Positions 34,203-43,136 are shown, numbered from the stretch's first letter. The stretch: DNA of 60,423 bases from an uncultured Eubacterium sp. (GCA_948579355.1 CAPAOV010000018.1:1-60423); one strand, 5' to 3'. Notes: generated from the sequence alone by a model not told the origin. Translations and numbers: made by a program.

Positions 34203-36821
34203 TTATCGCATGATTGGATTTACTTTACTGTCCATTTTCACAAATTCAACGTTATTCATCGTATCTTTTACTGAATATAGCTCTGCGTTCATATAGATAA
34301 GTGTTCCCGGGTATGCTACTCCGGTCACTTTGACTCTGGCGCCCTTTTGTTTCATCAGTCTCAGCATATGCTCTTCCCTTTCTTTTAAAAGCTCTTTCTT
34401 TTGATTTTTTTGGGAATAAATCGCCTTTGTCAGCCGGCCGATAAGGGCGGACGCTTTCTCATCCCGCTCTTTCTGCTCCATAAATCGATTTAATGCTATT
34501 TCGCATGTTTTCATCTCTGCTTCCACTTTATCAATCTTTTTCCCGAGTTCCTGATAGGACGTCATATCTTCTTTATCAATACCGACTTCCAGTACCGTCT
34601 TTATCTCAGCGATATTTCCAAGTTTATGACAGGTAATGCCGTTCTTGGCACATGTGTAGCCGCCGATAATTACTCCTTTGCGGCCCTCAACCAGAAGATG
34701 CCCCTCCGTGCGCAGTTGGCAGTTTAGCAAATAACTTGCCTGCACATCCCCTTTGGAGCGCAGCGTCACCGTCTCAAAAAACTGTCCCGTAATGCATCCC
34801 TCTGCGGATATCTCGGCAACTCCCTGACCCTGACAGCCTTTGCGGATAACGACATCTTTGCCGGCCGATATATGGCAGCCCTCGCAATGCCCGTCAATAA
34901 CTATGTTTCCGGTAGCCGTTACGGAAAAACCTGCTTCCACATTGCCCATAATATTAACGTCGCCGTTAAAATTAATATTGCCTGTGGAGGCGTCTACATT
35001 GCCGGATACCGTGTAGAGGTTGCGGATATTTATTTTCCCGTCTAATTCATCCAGCTCAATAATCCCATCCATCTGGGAATAGTACTTCTTTTTATCTTCG
35101 GAAACGGAGAAGCCCTGTCCACGCAGCGGAGCCAGTTCTTTCCCCTTTTTCGGTGAAATCAGTTTACCCGTCACATCATAGCCAAACATGCCGACGGTAG
35201 CCGGCTTATATTCCGCTATCAGTTTGTCCTTTTCCACGGATTCAAACAACGTCATATTTTTGTAATCCACGGAGCCGTCCTCCAATACCCGCGGCTTCCT
35301 GTCAAGCTTCTTGCGGAAATAATAGGTAAATTCGCCGTTTTCCCCATTTACCGCCTCTTTCCCCTCAGCAATAACTACCGGTTTATCATAAACTTTATTA
35401 TCGAGCATTGCTTTAATCCGGTTGCGCGAGATTCCCTGCTTGACGTCCCGATTCTTCAACAACAAAATGATATCGGACACTTCTAACTTATCCAGCTTCT
35501 TTCTCAATATATCTTTGACCTGTGAAAAGTCAAGAGAAACAGACATCCTGTCTTCTGCAATCACAATACAGGAGTCAAGCGCCATATCAAGCGTTTCATC
35601 GGTCTCTTTGGTCTTGTCCGTCTCTTCAATATCTTCTAAAACCTCATCCGTCTCTGCTACATCCGCCTGCTTTTCTATGTAAACTGTCTTCTTCTCACTC
35701 TGTTCTGCTTTCTTTTCCTGCCTTACGTTCTCTTCATCCTCATCAGCGCTCTCGCTTAACAAAGTATTCTGCAGCGCCTGCGACACCGCTTCAGTCAACA
35801 CAGCCCCTTCATTTTGTATGCGCTTGCGAATCTCTTCCATTTCTTCCGGTTCATAGTATAGCTTTGCATATGGGGAAACATCCAGTCCCTCCACTACGCC
35901 TTTCCGTATCACTTCCATTTGACGCGGGGTAAACTCCGGATTGGCAAACTGCGAGACATCCACCCCCTGCTCCAGACCGTAGCGGATTTCCCTCATCTGG
36001 AACCAGTTATATTCCTGTTTCGCATATTTTGAGACATCAAGATTCTCTTTTAGGCCTGTAATAATTTCCTGTAACTGGACTCCGTGAAACTCAATTTTCA
36101 AATACGGCGCCAGATTGACACCGCTTTCAAAAGCATTATTTATCTGCATGAGCTGTTCCGCATTATATCCCTGTTTTAAGTATCCGATAATATCATTTTG
36201 CAGCTTTATTCCCCGATGAATCTCCGTCAGTACTTTGCCGGTATAGCCCTTTTCGGCATAAGGAACCAAATTCACATTATCCAGAAGTCCCTTGCGGAGA
36301 GCACACATCGTAGGATGTTTATACTTCGGACTAGCATAACAGGATACATCCAGCTTATCCTCCAATCCAAGACGAATCTCTTTCATTTGAAACCAGTCAT
36401 AATCCGTCGTCGCATATTGGGAAACATCAATGCCATGCATCAGTCCCTTGCGTATCTCCCTCATCTGCGGCGCTAAGAAAGCCGTATTTTTATATTGGGA
36501 AATATCAATTCCATCTTTTAATCCGAGGCGAATCTCATTGCACTGCAGCCAGTCGAACCCCTTTTCCAAGTAAGCATTCATGTCAAATCCGGTCTCCATC
36601 GAGACGCGGACTTCCTCCATCTCCATCCAGCTTTTCTTGGAATCGAGATAGGCAGAGACGTCAATTCCACTCTCTAATCCTATACGAATCTGTTCCAATT
36701 GCAACACATCCAAAGAAAGGCGGCGATATTTCTCAACATCGCCGCCTGCTTTTTTGCATAACAATAACTCCTTCTCATAATTCTTCTGTTTTATTTCCGA
36801 ATCTATCTCATGTCTTTTCAT
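34203..36821 (-). CDS. FapA/DUF342 family protein with twelve N-terminal 26-residue repeats
   Basis: 872 residues from the ATG at 36821 (GAGGGG nine bases upstream; the frame stays open further up without a signal). Residues 41-339 are twelve gapless tandem repeats of 26 residues, the last one partial, with a consensus close to QMxEIRxGLExGxDVSxYA plus a short aromatic end such as YDWF. A poor extra copy precedes them. An acidic Glu/Lys linker (about 345-410) leads to the FapA region: RKKLDKLEVSD, then PKKGKELAPL and a beta-helix-like stretch rich in GNIVIDGHCEGCHISAGKDV turns. A coiled coil follows near the C-terminus. FapA-type proteins are poorly understood. Confidence 0.8.
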   Translation of the reverse strand: MKRHEIDSEIKQKNYEKELLLCKKAGGDVEKYRRLSLDVLQLEQIRIGLESGIDVSAYLDSKKSWMEMEEVRVSMETGFDMNAYLEKGFDWLQCNEIRLGLKDGIDISQYKNTAFLAPQMREIRKGLMHGIDVSQYATTDYDWFQMKEIRLGLEDKLDVSCYASPKYKHPTMCALRKGLLDNVNLVPYAEKGYTGKVLTEIHRGIKLQNDIIGYLKQGYNAEQLMQINNAFESGVNLAPYLKIEFHGVQLQEIITGLKENLDVSKYAKQEYNWFQMREIRYGLEQGVDVSQFANPEFTPRQMEVIRKGVVEGLDVSPYAKLYYEPEEMEEIRKRIQNEGAVLTEAVSQALQNTLLSESADEDEENVRQEKKAEQSEKKTVYIEKQADVAETDEVLEDIEETDKTKETDETLDMALDSCIVIAEDRMSVSLDFSQVKDILRKKLDKLEVSDIILLLKNRDVKQGISRNRIKAMLDNKVYDKPVVIAEGKEAVNGENGEFTYYFRKKLDRKPRVLEDGSVDYKNMTLFESVEKDKLIAEYKPATVGMFGYDVTGKLISPKKGKELAPLRGQGFSVSEDKKKYYSQMDGIIELDELDGKINIRNLYTVSGNVDASTGNINFNGDVNIMGNVEAGFSVTATGNIVIDGHCEGCHISAGKDVVIRKGCQGQGVAEISAEGCITGQFFETVTLRSKGDVQASYLLNCQLRTEGHLLVEGRKGVIIGGYTCAKNGITCHKLGNIAEIKTVLEVGIDKEDMTSYQELGKKIDKVEAEMKTCEIALNRFMEQKERDEKASALIGRLTKAIYSQKNQKKELLKEREEHMLRLMKQKGARVKVTGVAYPGTLIYMNAELYSVKDTMNNVEFVKMDSKVNPIMR

Positions 36822-36860
36822 ACCATCAATCCCCTCTGAGACGCACACAATGATACTTAA

Positions 36861-36890
36861 ATTATACCGAATGATGGTAACTTTTGTCAA
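36861..36890 (-). promoter_or_regulatory. Sigma-A promoter of the FapA-like gene
   Basis: Minus strand: TTGACA (36885-36890), 18-bp spacer, TATAAT (36861-36866), 40 bp before the start codon. Confidence 0.75.
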
Positions 36891-36943
36891 CCAAAACAGA
36901 CGATTTCCCCACAACAATCACTTAATAATTTTTGCCAATATAC

Positions 36944-37409
36944 GGGTATCGTACCGTATTTCATCCGGTATGCCGCTCCCAACGAAAAATAAATTGTTTT
37001 TTTATTTCCGGAAGTGTTTCGCCGCCCCTCGCAAAACTCGCTGTCTGCTGTCGTTTTCCCTGACTTTTGCAGCGTTACCGCTCGCCGGTTCTTATACCCC
37101 ACCTTTTGTTACTAATTACTGCGGGTGGCACCAAAGGTGCCGCTTCGGGGAAAGAGGATACCAAAAACAAATATATTTATTTTGGGTATCCTCTTTCCCC
37201 GAACAGATGCTTCGCATCTGCCCGCAGTAGGAACGTAATCGTTCCGGTGGGGCATTAGAACCGCTGCGTAGCGGTTTAGTGCAAACGCGCTGTCAAAAGT
37301 CAGGGAACGACAACAGACATCTCAGACAATGCTCGGGCGGCGCTCCGGAAATAAAAGAAACAATAATTTTTCGGGGAGCGATACAAGGATAAAATACGGT
37401 ACGATACCC
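36944..37409. repeat. 466-bp branched palindromic element with no gene
   Basis: The two halves are complementary along most of their length. Outer arm 36944-36961 pairs with 37392-37409 (18 bp perfect). Further in: CGCTCCC (36974-36980) with 37374-37380; CGAAAAAT (36983-36990) with 37366-37373; 37001-37012 with 37344-37355; CGCCGCCC (37020-37027) with 37335-37342; 37056-37069 with 37294-37307 (14 bp); CAGCG (37070-37074) with 37288-37292; GGTTCT (37088-37093) with 37257-37262; CCCCACC (37097-37103) with 37246-37252; ACTGCGGG (37118-37125) with 37221-37228. Inside and beside these stand closed hairpins at 37127-37141, 37144-37203 (19 bp perfect, extendable), 37204-37220, 37230-37245 and 37259-37276. 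No open frame of credible quality. Lies between the spoIVA stop and the FapA-like promoter. Confidence 0.85.
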
Positions 37410-37432
37410 TTTTATAAATAATTACCCTGTCG

Positions 37433-38908
37433 TTATATAATAATGCAGACAAGTCCGCCGTTTGAATCGTTCACCACTTTTTGTATGGTATCCTGAAGTT
37501 TTACCTGACTTTCTTCGGTCAGGCGGTTTACTTTTGAATTGATTCCCTCTTCTACTAATTGCCGTATCGTCTTGCCAAATATATTCGTATCAAAAATACC
37601 GTCCGGATTCTCCCTGCCGTTCTGGCTGATATAATGTATCAAATCCTGCGCCTGCTCTTCACTTCCGACAATCGGTGCGATTTCCGTCTCTATATTCGCC
37701 TGTATCAGATGAAGCGAAGGACAGCTTGCTTTAATTTTTACCCCATACTTATTTCCGTGCCGAATCAGTTCCGGATCGGCAATCTGGATTTCTTTCTCTT
37801 CCGGCGGTACAATACCATACCCCTTTCCTTTCACCTGACTGCATGCCATCGCGATTGATTCATACTCATTTTTTTTGCTGGATAATTCGCGCAGTGTGGC
37901 AATCAAATCAAATTCACCCTCTATCGTCGTTCCCACCATCTCGCTAAGAATTTCATAATAATAACTGTCTTCAAAATCCAGCACTAAATTCACGATTCCA
38001 TTTTCCATCTGCTTATCCCTTATGTATATCTCTTTCAGGTAGGGCGCTTCCCATGCAACCGACTCCTGCGAAACATCGCGCATCGTCCGTATTTTCGATA
38101 AAACTTCCCTGCACTGTGCAACCAAATCCTGTTTTAACCAATTATCCATTGTCAAAAACTCCACCCATTTTGGCACTAAGAAATTAATGCGGGTAATCGG
38201 AAAATCTGCCAACAACTGTTCCATAATGGAAAATGCCTCCTCGCGATTCATATTTCTGCAATTTACCGGTACAACCGTCTTCCCAAATTTCTGCTCCATC
38301 TGCTGTTTCCGAAGCATTGTTTCCTCCGAAGCCGGATTTACCGTATTGAGAAGAATAATATATGGTTTGCCGACTTTATTGCATTCATTAACGGTTTGCT
38401 GCAATGCCTCCTCAAAATTTTCTGCCGCAATATCACCAAACGAGCCGTCCGTCGTAATAATAATACCGATATTAGAATGTTCACGGATAACCTTTTCCGT
38501 TCCCATCGCCGCCGCTCTGGAAAATGGCATTTCTTCTTCCGACCACGGCGTCTTTACCATTCTCATCTTCTCTCCCTCGGCAAAACCGGTTGCTTCCGGT
38601 ACAAGAAAACCGACGCAATCGACCAGACGGATTTTGGCAATTTCCTGTCCGGAAAAATGAATGGTTACGGCATCTTTCGGAACAAATTTGGGCTCTGTCG
38701 TCATTATCGTCTTGCCATCTGCGGACTGTGGCAGTTCGTCAATCGTACGCTCCTTTTCATTATCATCCTTCATCTCCGGCAACACGACAAGCTCCATAAA
38801 CCGTTTGATAAAGGTGGATTTTCCGGTTCGCACCGGCCCTACAACACCGAGATAAATCTCGCCTCCGGTGCGTTTTCCCATATCCTGATATACATTATAT
38901 TTGTCCAT
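37433..38908 (-). CDS. spoIVA: Stage IV sporulation protein A
   Basis: 491 residues from the ATG at 38908, almost exactly the Bacillus length; an upstream in-frame start at 38947 is not needed. SpoIVA is the ATPase that polymerises on the forespore outer membrane as the base of the spore coat. Walker A VGPVRTGKSTFIKRF near residue 20, a Walker B-like RLVDCVGF, and the coat-anchoring C-terminus ending GGLVCIII. AAGGGGG precedes the start. It has a sigma-E-type promoter and stands alone. Confidence 0.96.
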   Translation of the reverse strand: MDKYNVYQDMGKRTGGEIYLGVVGPVRTGKSTFIKRFMELVVLPEMKDDNEKERTIDELPQSADGKTIMTTEPKFVPKDAVTIHFSGQEIAKIRLVDCVGFLVPEATGFAEGEKMRMVKTPWSEEEMPFSRAAAMGTEKVIREHSNIGIIITTDGSFGDIAAENFEEALQQTVNECNKVGKPYIILLNTVNPASEETMLRKQQMEQKFGKTVVPVNCRNMNREEAFSIMEQLLADFPITRINFLVPKWVEFLTMDNWLKQDLVAQCREVLSKIRTMRDVSQESVAWEAPYLKEIYIRDKQMENGIVNLVLDFEDSYYYEILSEMVGTTIEGEFDLIATLRELSSKKNEYESIAMACSQVKGKGYGIVPPEEKEIQIADPELIRHGNKYGVKIKASCPSLHLIQANIETEIAPIVGSEEQAQDLIHYISQNGRENPDGIFDTNIFGKTIRQLVEEGINSKVNRLTEESQVKLQDTIQKVVNDSNGGLVCIII

Positions 38909-38962
38909 AAAAAAATCCCCCTTGCTATAGTGGAGGCACATTTGCATCTGCCTTACTGCTAC

Positions 38963-38991
38963 ACTATATGCAGGAGGGATTTAAAATATTC
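38963..38991 (-). promoter_or_regulatory. Sigma-E-type promoter of spoIVA
   Basis: Minus strand: GAATATT (38985-38991), 14-bp spacer, CATATAGT (38963-38970). This fits the mother-cell sigma-E pattern (KMATATT, about 14 bp, CATAYAMT) with one mismatch in the last positions. spoIVA is under sigma-E in Bacillus. Confidence 0.65.
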
Positions 38992-39010
38992 AATCAAATA
39001 CCGGTACCGG

Positions 39011-40072
39011 CTATTCTTTTAATTTTGCATTATTCTTTAGGACTTCTAAAATTTTCTTCGCTTTTAAATTAAAGGAAATAAAATCTTCCAATGTCTGCGC
39101 ACCTTTGTAATATTCATCAAACGACTTGCGGTAAGCATCCTCGTCCTGACCGGACTGGGAGCAGGCAACTTTGATTTCTTCCTTGATGTCCTTATCCGAA
39201 ATCTCGATTTCTTCCTGTTGGGCAATGGCCTCGACTGCCAAAATCTGTTTTAACTGATTTTCCACCGCATCTTTCAGATAGCTTTCTTTGTCCATATTAT
39301 ACATGGCAAGCATATCTTCTACTTTCATGCCGCTCTGCTTAGCTTGCAGTTCCAAATCATTACTTATGATGGTTTTCCATCTTTCTTTCAGCGCTTCCGG
39401 CGACTCTTTCAGTTTAACATCTTTCATTAAAGTCTCAAATGCGGTATAGCCGGCATTGGTTTTCTTCGTCTCCACCAGTTTCTTTTTCGTATTCTCTTTG
39501 TATTCGGCAACCGTCTTATACTCGGTATTCTTGGCAACAAAAGCGTCGTCAAACGTTGCTTCCTTGGAAATATAGTTTAATTTCAGGGTAAAAACAACGT
39601 TTTGGCCGGCAAGCGACTTCTCGTGATAATCTTTCGGGAACTTCATCTTCGCATTCTTTTTCTCCCCAACTTTCATACCGATAATCGCATCGTCAAATCC
39701 CTCTATCATGTTCGAACTGCCAAGGGTAATCGTCTGGTCTTCCGCCGTTCCGCCATCGAATTTTTTGCCGTCCTTTTTACCGGAATAGTCAATATTAACC
39801 GTATCGCCTTTCTTACAGGTTCCCTTTTTCACCTGAAGCTTATTTTTGTCGAGCAATTCCTGTATCGATTCCTGCACTTCTTCGTCCTTGACGGTACAGT
39901 CTACTTCAACGCCTTTATAATCATTCATTGAGACGCACTCAACCGGATTATAGTCAAGTTTATCTTTCCCCACCATCAATTCTTTCACACTTACTTTATC
40001 CGGAAAAGAACATCCGGATACTACAGTTGTCAGTGCCAGTGCTAACGCTATGGCCTTATATCCTCTTTTCAA
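39011..40072 (-). CDS. Trigger factor-like FKBP-type peptidyl-prolyl isomerase lipoprotein
   Basis: 353 residues, TTG start at 40072 after AAGGAGG. A lipoprotein signal ends in the lipobox VVSGCS (Cys21), so the protein is anchored outside the membrane. The FKBP domain occupies about 80-170 (KKGDTVNIDYSGKKDGKKFD, then TLGSSNMIEGFDDAIIGMKV) and the trigger-factor C-terminal helical chaperone region follows (about 175-350). The N-terminal ribosome-binding domain with the GFRxGK motif is missing and replaced by the lipoprotein leader. A folding factor for secreted proteins is the likely role. Confidence 0.85.
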   Translation of the reverse strand: MKRGYKAIALALALTTVVSGCSFPDKVSVKELMVGKDKLDYNPVECVSMNDYKGVEVDCTVKDEEVQESIQELLDKNKLQVKKGTCKKGDTVNIDYSGKKDGKKFDGGTAEDQTITLGSSNMIEGFDDAIIGMKVGEKKNAKMKFPKDYHEKSLAGQNVVFTLKLNYISKEATFDDAFVAKNTEYKTVAEYKENTKKKLVETKKTNAGYTAFETLMKDVKLKESPEALKERWKTIISNDLELQAKQSGMKVEDMLAMYNMDKESYLKDAVENQLKQILAVEAIAQQEEIEISDKDIKEEIKVACSQSGQDEDAYRKSFDEYYKGAQTLEDFISFNLKAKKILEVLKNNAKLKE

Positions 40073-40118
40073 CTTCGTAATCCTCCTTAAAAAGTAAAGT
40101 TTATATTATATCCTGTTA

Positions 40119-40127
40119 ATTATAGCA
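40119..40127 (-). promoter_or_regulatory. Extended -10 promoter of the trigger factor-like gene
   Basis: Minus strand: TGCTATAAT, a perfect -10 with the TGn extension. The -35 region is only T-rich, which is tolerated with an extended -10. Confidence 0.6.
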
Positions 40128-40199
40128 CACTACGCAAAAAATAAAAAGTGATTTTTTGGTGTCTTGTCCGCAAGCCGCCACAATAACGTTTCCTTTCTG

Positions 40200-40358
40200 C
40201 TAACCAAAAAATAACCCCAGCATACTCCACGATTCCATAATCTGCCAGAAAAACAAAGCAACGGACAGAATCAGGCAGCCTACCGCTCTCCACCAACAGT
40301 CTTTTTCAATATAACGAATAAACAAATACAAAAAGACAATTCCCCCAATCGCTCTCAT
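40200..40358 (-). CDS. Small hydrophobic protein (52 residues), function unknown
   Basis: Begins MRAIGGIVFLYLFIRYIEKD and ends ESWSMLGLFFG, with two hydrophobic stretches (about 4-15 and 27-40) separated by a short charged turn containing CWWR; a likely small membrane protein. A clear GGAGG lies nine bases before the ATG at 40358; another ATG four bases upstream opens only a very short frame. Lies between smpB and the trigger-factor-like gene in the same direction. No family recognised. The rest of this intergenic stretch (40073-40199) holds only the promoter above. Confidence 0.55.
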   Translation of the reverse strand: MRAIGGIVFLYLFIRYIEKDCWWRAVGCLILSVALFFWQIMESWSMLGLFFG

Positions 40359-40398
40359 TCATTTGTTCCTCCTGCCTCTTTATCCGCTTGTCTGACAA

Positions 40399-40866
40399 TT
40401 ACAGATTTTTAATCTTGAACTCCCGTTCCGCCGCACGCCGCTGGTCTTTTTTGGCAATGTCCTGCCGCTTATCGTATAATTTTTTACCTTTTGCCAAACC
40501 TATTTCAACTTTAACAAGGCTTCCCTTAAAATATACGCTCAACGGCACTAACGTAAACCCCTTTTGATTTATTTTCCCTATCAGTTTGCGTATCTCGCTC
40601 TTGTGCAGCAAAAGTTTGCGCACACGCAGAGAATCTCTGTTAAAAATATTTCCTTTTTCATACGGACTGATATGCATGCCATAAATCTGCACTTCATTAT
40701 TCTTATCGATACGGACAAACGCTTCCTTAATACTGCAATGCCCCTGACGGATGGATTTTACTTCCGTTCCGAACAGTTCAATGCCGGCCTCATATTTTTC
40801 CTCAATAAAGTAGTCATGCCATGCCTTTTTATTGCTGGCAATCAATTTTCTCGTATCTTGTCCCAT
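40399..40866 (-). CDS. smpB: SsrA-binding protein
   Basis: 155 residues. Binds tmRNA and delivers it to stalled ribosomes. Characteristic NKKAWHDYFIEEKYEAGIEL, TEVKSIRQGHCSIKEAFVRI, LTLVPLSVYFKG-like beta-barrel, and the positively charged tail KKLYDKRQDIAKKDQRRAAE. GGAGGAGCT directly before the ATG at 40866. Immediately after rnr, the usual partner (RNase R degrades tagged messages). No tmRNA gene was seen next to it. Confidence 0.96.
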   Translation of the reverse strand: MGQDTRKLIASNKKAWHDYFIEEKYEAGIELFGTEVKSIRQGHCSIKEAFVRIDKNNEVQIYGMHISPYEKGNIFNRDSLRVRKLLLHKSEIRKLIGKINQKGFTLVPLSVYFKGSLVKVEIGLAKGKKLYDKRQDIAKKDQRRAAEREFKIKNL

Positions 40867-40883
40867 AGCTCCTCCAAATCCCT

Positions 40884-43031
40884 CTATTGTTCAGTCACTT
40901 CGTTCATCATAACAAAATCAATCGTTCTCGTCAACTTGTCGACACGCACAACTTGAACCTGAACATTCTGTCCCATCCGGTAGATTCTGCCGCTGTCATG
41001 CCCTCTCACACAATACTTTTCTTCCTCAAAATCGTAGCGGTCGTCTGTCATATCCGCCAGCCGTACCATCCCCTCCACGGTATTCGGCAGTTCCACATAG
41101 ACGCCCCACGAGGTGACGCCGCTGACAATTCCGGAAAAACAGCAGCCGATATAATCTTCCATATATTCGGCTTTCTTTAACTTCTCCACTTCCCGCTCCG
41201 CCTCGTCTGCCAGCCGCTCGCAGTCGCTGCACGATTTTGCCCTTGCCGGCAGCAACTCCGCATAGTGGGCATAGCGTTTATCAGTTATGCCATAGCGCAA
41301 ATTCTCTTTGATAATACGGTGTATCTGCAAATCCGGATAGCGTCGGATTGGCGACGTAAAATGGCAGTAATACTGTGTCGCCAGACCAAAATGCCCACTA
41401 TTTACCGTCGAATACTGCGCCCGCTTCATTGCACGCAGCGTCAGACGGCTAAGAAAAGCTTCCTCCTGCGTCCCCTCAATTTCTTCAATCAGTTTTTGGA
41501 TTTCGTGAGGGTGGACTTCTTCTTTTCCAACTTTTATATGATGTCCAAAGCCTGCTGTCATCCGCGCCAAATCTTGAATTTTTTCTAATTCCGGATAATC
41601 GTGCGTCCGGTACAAAAAAGGAATATCCAGCCAAAAATATTCTTCCGCCACGGTCTGATTGGCAGCCAGCATAAATTCCTCTATTATCTTTGTCGCAATG
41701 TTGCGCTCATACGGACGGATATCTGTGGGATGTCCGTTCTCATCTAGCAGTATCTTACATTCCGGAAAATCAAAATCAATGGAGCCCTTTGCTTTGCGGT
41801 TTCTACGCAGTAAAAGCGCCAATTCCTCCATCGTCTCAAACATCGGAATCAGGGTTTGATATCTCTCACATGTCTCTGGTTTATGGTTGCTCAGAATATC
41901 GTTGACATCTTTATAACTCATTCGCTCCGTCACATTTACAAGCGTCTCGGCAATGCGATGTGAAACTATCTGCCCTTTTTCATTCATCGTCATAAAACAA
42001 CTGAGCGCCAACCTGTCTTCTCCCTTATTCAACGAGCAAATACCATTAGATAACTTGTGCGGCAGCATGGGAATAACCCGGTCTGCCAGATATACGCTTG
42101 TCCCGCGGCGGACGGCTTCTCTGTCGAGCGCGGAGTTCTCCGTCACATAGTGCGACACATCCGCAATGTGAACCCCCAGTTCATATCCGCCGTCCGCTCT
42201 TTTCTCTATCGTGATGGCGTCATCCAAATCTTTGGCATCCTCGCCGTCAATCGTAACCGTATCCATATGCCGGATATCAACCCGTCCGGCAAATTCCGAT
42301 GAAGCGACACAATCCGGAACACCGGATACCTGACTCATTACCGAATCCGAAAACTCTTCCGGCAAACCGAAACTCTTTACAACGGACAGAATATCAACCC
42401 CCGGAGCATTGCGGTGTCCGAGAATTTGTATAACGTGCCCCTCCGGACTCTTTTGCCCGCCGCCATAATCCGTCAGCCTGACAACGACTTTGTGTCCGTC
42501 GACAGCTCCCAGCGTGGCGCCTTTGGGAATATAAATATCCGACTTAAACTTGCCGTTATCCGGTAATACAAATGTCACGTTTCCGTTTTTGGAAAACGTG
42601 CCGACTACCGTTTCCACAGCACGCCGGATAACCTGAATGATTTCCCCCTCCTGACGTCTGCCCGCTTTCACGGACTGTGCCGTCTTCCGCACTTTGACGA
42701 TATCGCCGTGAAAGGCATTTCCACAGGCGTGCTCCGGAATGAAAATATCTTCCGCAAGACTTTCTGCACGAACAAAGCCGAACCCTCTCTGTGTGGCCAT
42801 AAATTCTCCCACGACGATATTTTCTTCCGGCAGGCAAATCAGTCCGCGCTTATCCAGTGCGATTTTCCCTCCGGCAATTAATTCGTCCAGTATATCGTGA
42901 AATTCTCCCCGTTCTTTTTTGGGAACACCTAGCAGAACTGCCATTTCCTTTATTTTAATGGGATGGTATTCGCTATCCTCTACAAAAGATAAAATCATCT
43001 TCTGCCTTTCTTTCCTTATCTCTTCCTGCAT
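40884..43031 (-). CDS. rnr: Ribonuclease R
   Basis: 715 residues from the ATG at 43031, after AAAGGAGG; the longer frame to 43079 lacks a signal. 3'-5' exoribonuclease. An N-terminal helix-turn-helix-like domain, cold-shock domain with GFGFVRAESLAEDIFIPEH, the catalytic RNB domain with VTIDGEDAKDLDDAITIEK (the Asp cluster binding magnesium) and SNGICSLNKGEDRLALSCFM, and a C-terminal S1 domain (FSGIVSGVTSWGVYVELPNT). Sits between secG and smpB, the common secG-rnr-smpB order. Confidence 0.97.
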   Translation of the reverse strand: MQEEIRKERQKMILSFVEDSEYHPIKIKEMAVLLGVPKKERGEFHDILDELIAGGKIALDKRGLICLPEENIVVGEFMATQRGFGFVRAESLAEDIFIPEHACGNAFHGDIVKVRKTAQSVKAGRRQEGEIIQVIRRAVETVVGTFSKNGNVTFVLPDNGKFKSDIYIPKGATLGAVDGHKVVVRLTDYGGGQKSPEGHVIQILGHRNAPGVDILSVVKSFGLPEEFSDSVMSQVSGVPDCVASSEFAGRVDIRHMDTVTIDGEDAKDLDDAITIEKRADGGYELGVHIADVSHYVTENSALDREAVRRGTSVYLADRVIPMLPHKLSNGICSLNKGEDRLALSCFMTMNEKGQIVSHRIAETLVNVTERMSYKDVNDILSNHKPETCERYQTLIPMFETMEELALLLRRNRKAKGSIDFDFPECKILLDENGHPTDIRPYERNIATKIIEEFMLAANQTVAEEYFWLDIPFLYRTHDYPELEKIQDLARMTAGFGHHIKVGKEEVHPHEIQKLIEEIEGTQEEAFLSRLTLRAMKRAQYSTVNSGHFGLATQYYCHFTSPIRRYPDLQIHRIIKENLRYGITDKRYAHYAELLPARAKSCSDCERLADEAEREVEKLKKAEYMEDYIGCCFSGIVSGVTSWGVYVELPNTVEGMVRLADMTDDRYDFEEEKYCVRGHDSGRIYRMGQNVQVQVVRVDKLTRTIDFVMMNEVTEQ

Positions 43032-43073
43032 GACACCCTCCTTTGAAAAGTATTGCCTTTCGCACAAAATGGA

Positions 43074-43106
43074 AAGCACCCCTTTTCATATCGGAAAGGA
43101 GTGCTT
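43074..43106 (-). terminator. Hairpin between secG and rnr (partial terminator)
   Basis: AAGCACCCCTTT (43074-43085) pairs with AAAGGAGTGCTT (43095-43106), 12 bp with one G-U. The following T-tract is weak (TCCATTTTG on the minus strand), so it probably attenuates rather than stops transcription into rnr. Confidence 0.5.
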
Positions 43107-43136
43107 ATCATCGTCATCTTATGTTATTCGATTGAT

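Noticed and set aside
36850..37230. 126-codon open frame on the plus strand through the left half of the large palindrome
   Set aside because: Composition follows the palindrome and the surrounding promoter; no ribosome-binding site or family. The structure explains the sequence better.
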